From: DATJGR01 sp963735085
GTDB lineage: Bacteria; Pseudomonadota; Gammaproteobacteria; Pseudomonadales; Azotimanducaceae
Length of the DNA stretch: 64,000 bases
Direction of reading: 5' to 3'
Assembly: GCA_963735085.1 (NCBI GenBank)
Contig: CAVTJP010000002.1
Coordinates: 124,001 to 188,000 of the forward strand
In this document: positions 53,830 to 62,768 of the stretch, one piece after another
Numbering within the stretch: position 1 is the first letter of the stretch
How the letters are laid out: each line of letters opens with the position of its first letter
Program-made: the position numbers and the translations under genes
Notes under the pieces: generated by a model
What the model was told of the DNA's origin: nothing
Seen by the model: only the letters and a program-made list of their open reading frames with translations
The model's database searches: none

Positions 53830-56391
53830 TCAATAGAAGCGGATGTCGACGGTCCGAACCGTATCATCCACCATCGGTAACGACAGCCGACGGCATTGGT
53901 TGCGCCATCGTCCGTTGGTCGTCCAGGGTTGGATATACTCGTCCTGCGCATCATTATAGCGAAGCTGCGAGTCGTGTCTGCGCCCAAAAAAGCCGCGGCC
54001 GTCGACTCGAATCTCTCTCGGCTTGCCCGTAATTTCACCGGTCCTGCAGTCGATCCGGGTCGAAGTCGGTGTCGCCGTCATGACATCCAGACCCTTGTAG
54101 CCATCGGTCGTGAATTCGATTTTGATTCGTCGACCCGCCTTGAGCCACGCCTTGCCACGTTGCGTCGCCAATGTGTCGACAAAACGGAATGGATACTCAA
54201 CGTGTACGTTGAACTCGCGTTGCACGCCATCGCCGTCCAGGTCCGTAGCGGAGCAGCGGACGTAAGTAATGCCCAGCCCCAGTGCTTTGTCAGACGGCGG
54301 AAAGCAATGCGGCTGCAATACACCGCGGTCGGGATCAGCAGCGGACACGAGGGACGCGTAGTTCACCGGTTGCCTGACGTTGAGATAAGTACCATCGGGC
54401 ACCTCGTATTGATCCACCCGTACCACAAGCGTTTCCTCCGGCACCGTCAGTGTCGGTACCGCACCAGTTGGGGCCGGCGGTATATAGGCGTTGACATAGG
54501 CATCGAGCAACGGTCCACAAATGCTCGGCAATACCCCGGTGTCGCTACGGTTGGTGGATTGGGCGGTGCATGTCGAATCATGACTTTGATAGTAGGCGTC
54601 GAGATTGATGACCGGCCACCGGTACTGGCTATTGACGGGGCTCGTTACTGTCCCCGTGTCATTCGGCCCCCAAGCGTCGGTGTTGGTCATGTTTGACCGG
54701 TAGCTGAGCAGCCAGCCGGGCGGCTGCCCGGGCGGCTGGTTGGAGAACGGGTCTTCCCAACCTTGCACGTGTTTACCGCTGTCGCATTGCTCAACCATCT
54801 GGTAGCGCCCGCCCATGAAATTGCTGATCAGCGCGTCGGTCTGGGTTTCCGCTTCTTTGTCGTTGATCAGATACTGGTCGACTTCGAACGTGGCGCAGGC
54901 GTTCTTATTGCCGCTGTTGCCGTGGTTAATGTCTATGTATTCGAGGTCGACAAACGTTTGCTTGTCGCAAAAGGGCTGCGCTTGCACGAAACCGTTGTAT
55001 TTGTGCGGCGATTCCGGTGATACGAAACACGCAAATTCCAGGTTGTGGAAATGCGCATTCCCGTTCAGAAATATTTTGGTCACTTCGAAATCACCGGGGA
55101 TGGTGTCGCCGGTATAGAAGAATCGGTTCGCGAGGCTGGCCTTGTCGAAACCCAGGCCGCTCAGATAGTCCACGAGATGATCGGAACTCCAGTTTCTCAA
55201 CAGGTCTGTCCAGTCGGACTGATCGGCGACGCTCCATGCCGTCACATAGTCGCCATAGCTGACCTCATCGGTCGTCGAATCCAGCTGATAAAATTTGGAC
55301 AACGTGGCCTCGCCAACCCCGGCCCCACAGGGCGTACCGCCACTCGTCTGCTTGACGCACGTCGATGAGTAGCCGCCGCCCGTCTCCATGAAATCATTGT
55401 AGTTCACCACCCAGAGCGAACCCCGGCCGTTCAGCAGCCACTGGTCGTCGGTGGAATACGGTGCGCCGCCATAGTTGAGGATCGCAACGACGTTGCCACG
55501 GTATTGTGTGTAGTAAATCGCGGCGGAAGCGCACGCGCCCGCGCGCGGCGTATTCGCGGGCGGATTGCCACAGACCGCAATCGGCAGATTGTCGGTGGTG
55601 GTACTGCCCGCAGTATTGCCTTCGGTCAGCCAGGCCTGATAAGCCTGCAGATGAAAATCGTCAGCCAGGATTGCCACGCCGAGAATCTCGGTATCCGCGT
55701 AATAGTCGATCAGATTGCTGGAAAACGCCCACGCATCCCGATCGTCAAGCGTGTCTTTTTTGGGCGGCTCCACGTTGCTGGCCGTCTCGCAACTCGCCAG
55801 CAGCGACTGACCGCTGCCTTGCCCGGTGAAATCATTGGATATCAGTTGCAGATCGGCGGTCAGCGAGTTGGTTCCGGTGCCGCGCACATAATTTGTCCAG
55901 CCGGTGAGTGTCGTCGGATCGATGTAGCTGGCCTGCACCGCGAGCTGGTAGGTGTTCCAGGCATCCTGAATACGGGCCGCCGCTTCCTGAGCGTCAGTCG
56001 CATTTTCGATGCACTCCAGACCCGCAATTTCCTGCTCGATTGCCGCCAACTCTGCAACGACCTCTTTGAGCAGGCTGTCGAGTTCTGCGGTGCTGTCTGT
56101 GCTGGGAAAGCCCAACTGAGCCATGCCCCAGGAGGTCAATTCGCCAGCGGCTTGCTTCGCGACGCCCTGCGCCGTAGAGGTCGCCAATTGGGATATCGCG
56201 GACGAATCGGAACTTGCTGCTACCTGCGACGTTGCCGGTACATGCGCAGCCTCTCGCAAGCGCGAGATTCCTGGTCCGTGCGAGACTGCCGATACGTGCG
56301 AGACTCCTGGCACGTGCGCGACCGCCGCCGGCATTGCAATCGAAAAAGCCGCTGTCGTCAGCAATATCAGGCTGGCCTTAAACTTTCGCAC
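53830..56391 (-). CDS. Large secreted protein with HYR-like C-terminal segment
   Basis: An 853-residue protein if started at the GTG at 56391, with AAGGGGGG 6 bases before it and an ideal signal peptide (MRKFKASLILLTTAAFSIAM ending AVA); ATGs at 56427 and 56472 lack both. After a short repeat zone (~25-50) a helical region (EELDSLLKEVVAELAAIEQE-like, near 110-150) precedes a large mixed domain with scattered Cys pairs. Residues ~680-780 resemble an HYR/cadherin-like strand set (VSAADPDRG, GITYVRCSATDLDGDG). No family recognised. Its convergent 1,653-residue neighbour is also exported, and the two may work together. Confidence 0.8.
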   Translation of the reverse strand: MRKFKASLILLTTAAFSIAMPAAVAHVPGVSHVSAVSHGPGISRLREAAHVPATSQVAASSDSSAISQLATSTAQGVAKQAAGELTSWGMAQLGFPSTDSTAELDSLLKEVVAELAAIEQEIAGLECIENATDAQEAAARIQDAWNTYQLAVQASYIDPTTLTGWTNYVRGTGTNSLTADLQLISNDFTGQGSGQSLLASCETASNVEPPKKDTLDDRDAWAFSSNLIDYYADTEILGVAILADDFHLQAYQAWLTEGNTAGSTTTDNLPIAVCGNPPANTPRAGACASAAIYYTQYRGNVVAILNYGGAPYSTDDQWLLNGRGSLWVVNYNDFMETGGGYSSTCVKQTSGGTPCGAGVGEATLSKFYQLDSTTDEVSYGDYVTAWSVADQSDWTDLLRNWSSDHLVDYLSGLGFDKASLANRFFYTGDTIPGDFEVTKIFLNGNAHFHNLEFACFVSPESPHKYNGFVQAQPFCDKQTFVDLEYIDINHGNSGNKNACATFEVDQYLINDKEAETQTDALISNFMGGRYQMVEQCDSGKHVQGWEDPFSNQPPGQPPGWLLSYRSNMTNTDAWGPNDTGTVTSPVNSQYRWPVINLDAYYQSHDSTCTAQSTNRSDTGVLPSICGPLLDAYVNAYIPPAPTGAVPTLTVPEETLVVRVDQYEVPDGTYLNVRQPVNYASLVSAADPDRGVLQPHCFPPSDKALGLGITYVRCSATDLDGDGVQREFNVHVEYPFRFVDTLATQRGKAWLKAGRRIKIEFTTDGYKGLDVMTATPTSTRIDCRTGEITGKPREIRVDGRGFFGRRHDSQLRYNDAQDEYIQPWTTNGRWRNQCRRLSLPMVDDTVRTVDIRFY
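56273..56330 (-). repeat. Three 18-bp tandem repeats inside the secreted-protein gene
   Basis: On the plus strand the unit is near TCCGTGCGAGACTGCCGA and TACGTGCGAGACTCCTGG, with a third degenerate unit. They encode the Ala-rich His-Val-Pro/Ser repeats just after the signal peptide (HVPGVSHVSAVSHGPG). Length could vary between strains. Confidence 0.7.
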
Positions 56392-56528
56392 GATCGCCCC
56401 CCTTCGCGCCGATGTCAGGCGGTCCATAAGTAGTACATCGGGACCATACGCAATTCTGTTCCGTCGGTGCAACTTTGACGGCGTGGGCGAAACGTAATGA
56501 CTTGCCTGCTCTCATTTCCTAGCGGGCG

Positions 56529-56764
56529 ACAGGTCGCGGGGGGTGCTGACGATCCATGGCTGCGACGAGCTTGCCGCCATAGACGTCCTCCAGCGACCAC
56601 CGGAATTTCCAAATCGGTCAGCAAGGTATCGCAGGCGGTGGGTGTTAGCGCTGCGGAGCGCGCCGGATGGACGCTGCCGCGGATTACGACATTGACTTCG
56701 ATCTTGACCTCAATGTGGCCGCGTCGTACGAGTAGCTTGGTTTCGCTGGCATGAGCCGTCGCGG
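56529..56764 (-). pseudogene. Decayed duplicate of an AbiEii internal segment
   Basis: These 236 bases align with 43856-44088 of the AbiEii gene in the same orientation (shared words CATGGCTGCGACGAGCTTGC, GGAATTTCCAAATC, GACATTGACTTCGATCTTGA), with about one change in ten and small indels. They keep LTDLEIPVV but no start, no motif context and no partner. It is a separate AbiEii relic outside the element array. Confidence 0.85.
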
Positions 56765-56889
56765 GGAGCTGCTGGAGGCGATGGGCGCAAGAACGCTAGG
56801 GCGATGTCTGACGGCTTTTCTAGAGGGTGCAGTGCACAGGCACGCGCGCGCCACAGAGTCGACATCAAGACATCCATGAACAGTACATT

Positions 56890-58155
56890 TCATTCAGCCG
56901 CCTGCGTTGCTGCAGCCGGCGGCTCGACAACCTCTTCCTCGCTACGCGGATCGAGTTCGAACGCCTGTTGCGTGGTGTGAGTCATCGATACAAACGCCTG
57001 GGCGTGCTCGCGCGGCACCTCGTGCTGGCCGATGCGGAAGGCGGTCCACGCGGCGACGGCGAAAAAGCACACGCCCGCAAATGCGAACAACGAGCCTGGA
57101 CCGAATGCGCCCATCGCTTGCGCGGCGAGCAATGGGCCGAACACGGACCCCACGCTGTAGAGCATCAGAATACCGCTCGACGTCTCGACGAATTCGTCCT
57201 GGCGCGTGTTGTCGTTGGCATGGGCGACGCACAGCGCGTACAGCGGCATCGCGGTGGCGCCGAACAGAAACGCGAGGCCGCTCAGGATGCCGCCGCCGAG
57301 TCCGCCGAACGTCGCGGTCGCCATCGAGACGAAGCCGCCGGCGATGGCCAGGCCCAGCACGACGTTGCGCCGGTCGAAACGGTCCGAGAGATAACCGAAC
57401 GGGAATTGGAGTGCCGCGCCGCCGAACACGGCGGCGCTCATGAACAGGCTCACGTCGGTGATGGGCAGTCCCACGCGTCCGGCATAGATGGGTCCGAGCC
57501 CCCAGAATGCACCATTGAGCATCCCGGCGCCGACTGCCCCGGCGAACGCGACCTGCGAAGTACGGAACAGCTTGCGCGGACGAAAGCGCACGCGCCTCAC
57601 CGGCGGCGGCGCTGCGGCGCGCGTGAGGCCCACGGGAATGATGCTCAAGCTGATGAGTATGGCGCCGAGCACGAATGGCAACGCTGCGGTCGGGGCTGCA
57701 ATCCGGATCAGAAACTGGCCACCGCCGATCGCGAGCAGGCTGATGCTCTGGTACAGCGCCATGATGAGCCCGCGGCGTCGCGAGGGCGCCCGTTCGTTGA
57801 GCCAACTCTCAATCACCATGTACAGGCCGGACAGTGCGCAACCGGTCAGGAAGCGGAGCATCGCCCAGGCACTCACCGAGTCGACTAGAACGATCCCCAA
57901 TAGTGCAGCGGTGGCGATGGCGGCGAGCACGGCGAACACGCGGATATGGCCGACGCGGGTAACCAGCCGCGGCACTGCCAGACATCCCACAACGAAGCCG
58001 AGAAAGTAAGCCGAACCGGTGACGCCGATCTCTGACGCCGACCAACCCAGCGCTTGCCCGCGCAGTGGTAGCAACGTGAGCTGCAACCCGTGGCCCACCA
58101 ACAGTATGGCAACGGAGAGCAGCAAGCTCGCGATCGGAAGCAGAATCGTGGTCAT
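56890..58155 (-). CDS. MFS transporter
   Basis: A 421-residue transporter with 12 hydrophobic segments; the MFS A-motif-like loop PRLVTRVGHIRVFA lies after helix 2 and LSDRFDRRNVVLGLA after helix 8. Layout fits the YcaD/unknown major facilitator (UMF) group more than drug-proton antiporters; the substrate is not deducible. Tail acidic and Pro/Ala-rich. Divergent from the next gene with a 129-base intergenic region. Confidence 0.9.
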   Translation of the reverse strand: MTTILLPIASLLLSVAILLVGHGLQLTLLPLRGQALGWSASEIGVTGSAYFLGFVVGCLAVPRLVTRVGHIRVFAVLAAIATAALLGIVLVDSVSAWAMLRFLTGCALSGLYMVIESWLNERAPSRRRGLIMALYQSISLLAIGGGQFLIRIAAPTAALPFVLGAILISLSIIPVGLTRAAAPPPVRRVRFRPRKLFRTSQVAFAGAVGAGMLNGAFWGLGPIYAGRVGLPITDVSLFMSAAVFGGAALQFPFGYLSDRFDRRNVVLGLAIAGGFVSMATATFGGLGGGILSGLAFLFGATAMPLYALCVAHANDNTRQDEFVETSSGILMLYSVGSVFGPLLAAQAMGAFGPGSLFAFAGVCFFAVAAWTAFRIGQHEVPREHAQAFVSMTHTTQQAFELDPRSEEEVVEPPAAATQAAE

Positions 58156-58284
58156 GAATCTCTCTACGCACCATTAGCAATTCGTTAGGTCCGGAATCGG
58201 CCGTTCACTGTCTGCGACCGAGCGCTAGGGTACCGGAATGTCGATATACTGACGCCGTTGATCACCAACTGAAGGCTGGAACTG

Positions 58285-59331
58285 ATGGACAATCGATCAG
58301 CCATGAACCCGATCGCCGCGCGGGCCGATGTAACCATCGACAACGCGATGGCGGGTTGGCTTGCGTCGGGACTGCGCGTTACGGCCGGCGACGAGGTGAC
58401 ATTATTCGCAGACGGCGGCCTCACAGTCGATGGTGTCGTTTTCGAGCCGCGTCACCTGCTCTGGTATCGCGTGGGAGAGGACGGCGATGCGACAAATTAC
58501 GCTGCCAATCACGAGACGTTCAGCGCGCCAGCGGACGGCGAAATATATCTGACCCTGCGCCCGTCCGGGTTGTACTGGCCCGATCGACGTGGCACTTACC
58601 CCGAAGGCTTCAGTGCGGTGTCGCCAGTACCAGTGGATTTTCGCGTCCGGTTGATTCGCTTCATCGGCACCGCTGTGAACGGTTTATCTGCGCTGGCGGC
58701 CGCTGGTGACTCCGCCGCCAGTGCCGCGCTCGCGATGATTGCGGCGCGCAAACCGCTGCCGGCGAACTTCGAACCGTTGTGGTACCTCGCGCGTTCGAAC
58801 GTCTGGCGGGACGGCGCGAGCGATGGGCGACCGGGTATTACCGCGGAGACCGACGATGATTTCGGCATCGTGAAGAAGGCGCTGGATATTCCGCTCACGC
58901 CGTCCACCGAAATCACCTTCCAGTGGCGCTACGATGCTGTTCCGGCGCGCGGCCCCGAAACGGAAGCCGGGTTCCACGACTATGTGAGCATCGCGGTCGA
59001 GTTCGATAACGGCCAGGACCTGACGTGGATGCGGTCCGTCAACTTGCCGGAAGGTAGCCATTTTCACTGCCCGCTACCCTGGTGGGATGCGCGTGAAACG
59101 CATTTTGTGCTGGAAAGCGGCAAGACGGGGCTGGGCGAATGGTCGAGCCACACACGCAATGTGCTTGCGGATTACAAGGCTGCCGTGCAACGTGATCCGC
59201 CGTCTCGCATCGTGGGTGTCTGGTTCATCGGCAACAGTGTATTCGGCCGCAAGCGTGCAGCGGCAAGCTTTGCCGATGTGGCAATCATCGATGGCGGTCA
59301 ACGCGTGAACGTGTTCTCGAGAGACAGCTGA
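58285..59331 (+). CDS. DUF3047-like protein with lectin-like N-terminus
   Basis: A 348-residue protein. Residues ~10-120 (MAGWLASGLRVTAGDEVTLF, YPEGFSAVSPVPVDF) have the strand rhythm of small calcium-binding sugar-binding domains, an impression only. Residues ~160-345 look like DUF3047 (PANFEPLWYLARSNVWRD, FQWRYDAVPARGPETEAGF, FIGNSVFGRKRAAASFADVA), an uncharacterised domain. It precedes the phosphotransferase gene by 20 bases, so they probably form an operon. Confidence 0.65.
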   Translation: MDNRSAMNPIAARADVTIDNAMAGWLASGLRVTAGDEVTLFADGGLTVDGVVFEPRHLLWYRVGEDGDATNYAANHETFSAPADGEIYLTLRPSGLYWPDRRGTYPEGFSAVSPVPVDFRVRLIRFIGTAVNGLSALAAAGDSAASAALAMIAARKPLPANFEPLWYLARSNVWRDGASDGRPGITAETDDDFGIVKKALDIPLTPSTEITFQWRYDAVPARGPETEAGFHDYVSIAVEFDNGQDLTWMRSVNLPEGSHFHCPLPWWDARETHFVLESGKTGLGEWSSHTRNVLADYKAAVQRDPPSRIVGVWFIGNSVFGRKRAAASFADVAIIDGGQRVNVFSRDS

Positions 59332-59351
59332 CGACTATTCCCAGGGGCGAG

Positions 59352-60275
59352 GTGACGGCCGCAGGTGCCGATGACGCTGCGTTGCGTAGCAGCGTGGAGG
59401 CGATTTGCGCGCGCCACGGGCTCGTAGCGGAATCTATCCGACGCTACACTACGGGTTCGCTGCCGGTTTACGCGGTGGGCACACGCTGGGTGGTGAAATT
59501 GTTTCCGCCGCACGACCAACAGGGTGCGCTGATAGAGGAGCAGGCACTCAATGCGGTGGCTGGGCAACTACCGATTCCAACCCCGCAGGTACACGAGAGC
59601 GGCCAAATGGAAGGCTGGCGCTACGTGCTGATGACGCAACTCGCAGGACGCCTTCTGTCCGAAGCCTGGCCTGAGATTCCCGCCGCGGATCGCGAACGCT
59701 TTGCCAGCGAACTCGGCGCGACCTTGGCGGCGCTGCACGACATTGATACATCGAAGCTGGACCTGCTGCGTTGCGACTGGACTGCGTTCATCGAAGGTCA
59801 ACGCGCGTCGGCGGTCGAGCGTCAGCGGGCACATGGTCTGGATGCGCACTGGCTGGAACAGATTCCGGACTATCTCGACAGATGGATGCCACCGTTGAAA
59901 GGGCCGCGCGCGCTACTTCACACGGAAGTGATGCGCGAGCATCTTCTGGTTGCGCCTGTAGGAGATCGTTGGCGTCTGACCGGACTCTTCGACTTCGAAC
60001 CCGCCACCGTGGGCGCCCCGGAATATGATTTTGCCTCTGTCGGCCTGTTCGTCTCGGCCGGCGATGCGCGGTTCCTGGGGCGAACACTGCGCGCGTACCA
60101 CCGACACGATGTAATCCAGGACGAGACGTTTTCGCGGCGAATCCTCGCGTACGCCATCCTGCATCGGTACAGCAATCTGGCGTGGTATCTCGAGCGACTG
60201 CCGCCAGCGCGCGATGTTCTCGATCTCGACTCGCTTGCGGAAAGTTGGTTCGCGGTCGGTTCAGCAGGCCGCTGA
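59352..60275 (+). CDS. APH-family small-molecule phosphotransferase
   Basis: A 307-residue kinase-like protein from a GTG at 59352. N-lobe VVKLFPPHD near residue 45 carries the ATP-binding Lys. The catalytic loop LLHTEVMREHLLV (~194-206) has Glu where most APH members have Asp and His for the usual Asn; GLFDFEPATVGAPEYDFAS (~217-235) supplies the metal-binding Asp. The substrate could be a sugar, choline-like or aminoglycoside-like compound, so no drug resistance is implied. It appears co-transcribed with the DUF3047-like gene. Confidence 0.85.
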   Translation: MTAAGADDAALRSSVEAICARHGLVAESIRRYTTGSLPVYAVGTRWVVKLFPPHDQQGALIEEQALNAVAGQLPIPTPQVHESGQMEGWRYVLMTQLAGRLLSEAWPEIPAADRERFASELGATLAALHDIDTSKLDLLRCDWTAFIEGQRASAVERQRAHGLDAHWLEQIPDYLDRWMPPLKGPRALLHTEVMREHLLVAPVGDRWRLTGLFDFEPATVGAPEYDFASVGLFVSAGDARFLGRTLRAYHRHDVIQDETFSRRILAYAILHRYSNLAWYLERLPPARDVLDLDSLAESWFAVGSAGR

Positions 60276-60394
60276 CCACGATAGCCGGGCGGTGTAATGC
60301 AGCTGGAATCGCTTGCTTCGAGTACCGCCGCGGCCGTATCTGAGTTTGGCCCGGGGTGGTAAATTCGATCGACTTGGCGCGATGGAATGGTGCG

Positions 60395-61018
60395 ATGGAA
60401 GATGTCTGGCTTACGTGGGCGAAGCGCCTGCAAGGCATCGCGTCCACCGGTGTTCATTTCAGCCGCGACGAATATGATCAAGAGCGGTATCGCGAGATCG
60501 CGACGATCGCCAACGAAATGCTCGCCAGCATTGGATCCGTGCCGCTGAGCAAGATCGAAGGCCTGGTATCCGACTTCGCGAAGGGCTACGCGACGCCAAG
60601 GGTAGATGTCAGAGGTGCCGTGTTCTCGGGCGACAGGATCTTGCTGGTGAGAGAAGCGTCTGACGGGCTCTGGACATTGCCCGGTGGCTACGCTGACGTG
60701 GGGATCTCTGCCAGCGAGAACATCGTGAAGGAGATATGGGAAGAGGCATCGATCAGAGTGACGGCAACGTCGCTGTACGCAGTACGTCACAAGGCTAAGC
60801 ACGGCTACGATGCGGACGCGCGCGACTTCTACAAGCTGTTCTTTCTATGCGAGCCAATTGGCGATTTGTTTCCTCGCGCGGGTGGCGAGACTGTTGACGT
60901 CGGATTCTTCGATCGTTGCAAACTGCCGCCCCTCTCAATGGGTCGCGTCATCGTAGAGGACATTGCTGCCGCCTACGCTTGGAAGGCGGGCGGTCAGCGT
61001 GAAGCGACGTTCGATTAG
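60395..61018 (+). CDS. NUDIX hydrolase with N-terminal helical domain
   Basis: A 207-residue protein starting at 60395. The N-terminal ~65 residues (WLTWAKRLQGIASTG, YREIATIANEMLAS) form the helical NUDIX_hydrolase_N domain and the rest a NUDIX fold. The box at ~97-120 reads GGYADV, then SENIVKEIWEEASI, with KE where REx2EE is usual; the metal-binding Glu residues are present. Relatives clean up nucleoside diphosphate derivatives. Intact. Confidence 0.88.
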   Translation: MEDVWLTWAKRLQGIASTGVHFSRDEYDQERYREIATIANEMLASIGSVPLSKIEGLVSDFAKGYATPRVDVRGAVFSGDRILLVREASDGLWTLPGGYADVGISASENIVKEIWEEASIRVTATSLYAVRHKAKHGYDADARDFYKLFFLCEPIGDLFPRAGGETVDVGFFDRCKLPPLSMGRVIVEDIAAAYAWKAGGQREATFD

Positions 61019-61101
61019 GGTCGTGCCGGCTTTCGGCGACAAAGGGACCGCAGCGTTTTCGGAAAGGGCGTACTAATCAGATGGCACAGGAGGGTTGAGT
61101 C

Positions 61102-61548
61102 ATGAGTCAGAAACCATTTGTCGTCAAACCGAGCGATCGCAGTGCCGCTCTAAATGTGATCGGCACTAAGGTAACGGTGTTGGCTTCGGCGGCAGACACA
61201 GCAGACCAGCAGATTACGTTGCAGTCCGGTGATGAGGGCACGGGTCCACCGCCGCACAGCCACGGTTGGGACGAGTCGTTCTATGTGACCAAAGGCCAGA
61301 TTGTGTTCACATGCGGTGGCCAGACCACCACGTGCATACCCGGCACGCTCGTCCATGTTCCGATGGGAACCGTGCACGCGTTCAGCTATGGCCCAGGTGG
61401 TGGGGAGATGTTGGAGATCACAGCGGGCCGAAACAGCAAGGCAGTTCAGATGTTCACCGCCGTGGATCGCCAGATACCTGCGGGCCCGCCGGACGTGCCC
61501 AAAGTGATCCAGGTGCTCGGCGAACACGGCGTCAAGGTACACGTGTGA
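61102..61548 (+). CDS. Cupin-domain protein
   Basis: A 148-residue single cupin barrel. Motif 1 (PPPHSHGWDESFYVTKGQ) holds the two His and the Glu metal ligands, and motif 2 (VPMGTVHAFS) the last His. GGAGGG lies 7 bases before the ATG. Probably a small metal-dependent dioxygenase or isomerase-like protein; the substrate is unknown. Confidence 0.88.
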   Translation: MSQKPFVVKPSDRSAALNVIGTKVTVLASAADTADQQITLQSGDEGTGPPPHSHGWDESFYVTKGQIVFTCGGQTTTCIPGTLVHVPMGTVHAFSYGPGGGEMLEITAGRNSKAVQMFTAVDRQIPAGPPDVPKVIQVLGEHGVKVHV

Positions 61549-61655
61549 TGCCTGTGCGTCGCCCAGCCACAGCCGCACCTTCGGGCTCCGGCGCGCCTGA
61601 ACACCGTCGTTGAGGGGTACGACGAATTGGAGCCGTTAGATCGTAGGAGAAGTCG

Positions 61656-62045
61656 ATGAAACGCACGTGGACAATCATTGGTGTGGCGGACGTTGCCCGC
61701 AGTTTCAGATGGTATCAGTCGCTGTTCGGTCAAGCGGAAACACGGCCCGCCCATGACTATTTCGGGCAAATCCTCGACGCGGATGGGACGGTTCTGCTTT
61801 GCCTGCATCAATGGGGTGCACATGAGCATCCATCGCTAACCAGTCCCGAACACTCGGAACCCGGCAACGGGCTACTTCTGTTCTTTCGTGTGGATGATTT
61901 TGATGCGGCGCTACCCAGGGCCCGTTCTCTTGTCACTGCACTTGAAGAGGAGCCCCAGGTGAACCCCAATACTGGAACGAAAGAGTTTGCGCTGCGTGAT
62001 CCTGACGGGTACTACGTCATGGTCAGTGCGCTCACTGCGGCCTGA
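61656..62045 (+). CDS. VOC (glyoxalase/bleomycin resistance) superfamily protein
   Basis: A 129-residue VOC protein with the paired beta-alpha-beta-beta-beta units (IGVADVARSFRWYQSLFG at the start, LLLFFRVDDFDAALPRA in the middle) and the closing FALRDPDGYYVMVSAL, where the terminal strand usually supplies the metal Glu. Many VOC proteins detoxify aldehydes or antibiotics; no substrate can be named. Next to a GFA-type gene, which also handles electrophiles. Confidence 0.88.
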   Translation: MKRTWTIIGVADVARSFRWYQSLFGQAETRPAHDYFGQILDADGTVLLCLHQWGAHEHPSLTSPEHSEPGNGLLLFFRVDDFDAALPRARSLVTALEEEPQVNPNTGTKEFALRDPDGYYVMVSALTAA

Positions 62046-62067
62046 CGGGTGCTGCGGGATTCTCCGG

Positions 62068-62526
62068 TTGATCGAGCTTCCACTCCAAGGGCGGTGCCAA
62101 TGCGGATCAGTGCGCTTTGAATGCTCCGCTCAACCGTTTGTTGCCTACACATGCCACTGTGTCGAGTGTCGTCGATTGTCTTCCAGCGCGTTCAATACCT
62201 GTATGCAGGTTCCGGCCGAGTCCGTTTCCACTTCGGGTAGTCCAGCCAAACGCGATCGTGTGGCTGACAGCGGCAACGTCATAACGACCTGGTTTTGCGA
62301 GGACTGCGGCTCAGCTCTTTACACAAAGAACTCCGCGCGGCCGAGGGTAACGACTATTTACGTGGGCGCTCTCGATGACGCCGAATCGGTCGAGGTCAGC
62401 GCGCACATCTGGGTGAATCGAAAGCTGCCATGGGTCGTATTGCCGCGGGGACATCGCGTGTTCCAGATGGGCGGCGACTGGAGTTCCGACTACGCTGGCG
62501 ACATTTCGAGGTACAAGCCGCAATGA
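62068..62526 (+). CDS. GFA (CENP-V/GFA) family zinc-binding protein
   Basis: A 152-residue protein beginning at a TTG at 62068. The zinc cysteines of the GFA fold are in place: RCQCGSVRF near residue 10, TCHCVECRRLSSSAF near 28-42 and CEDCGSALY near 80. Family members include glutathione-dependent formaldehyde-activating enzyme but most are unassigned. The upstream frame extends to 61987 but reads unnaturally there. Confidence 0.85.
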   Translation: MIELPLQGRCQCGSVRFECSAQPFVAYTCHCVECRRLSSSAFNTCMQVPAESVSTSGSPAKRDRVADSGNVITTWFCEDCGSALYTKNSARPRVTTIYVGALDDAESVEVSAHIWVNRKLPWVVLPRGHRVFQMGGDWSSDYAGDISRYKPQ

Positions 62527-62768
62527 CTTGCGACTTTCATTGCTCCGCGGAAGCTTGCTATGGCAATAGATAGCGAACCGATCGGCTACGTCAACGCAGA
62601 TCGACAAGATGCGGACGACGACTTCTGGGGTGAAACCGAATCCTGCATTGCACTGACCGACGCGTTTCAATCCGATGCGTTGGATCGCCCGATCGAAGGT
62701 CTGTTGTTCTCGTTGATGCCAGCGCGCGCAGATACAATCCACAGCTTGCATCGTTCTCGAGAATCTCG
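62527..62768. other. Intergenic upstream of nhaA fusion
   Basis: No gene called. The open plus-strand frame from 62560 overlaps the nhaA start in another frame and has no family. Confidence 0.4.

Noticed and set aside
55504..56433. 309-codon plus-strand frame opposite the large secreted protein
   Set aside because: Antisense shadow; the minus-strand gene has a signal peptide and ribosome site.
56827..57888. 353-codon plus-strand frame opposite the MFS gene
   Set aside because: Very high Arg/Glu/His/Gln content and no hydrophobic core; the mirror of the real transporter.
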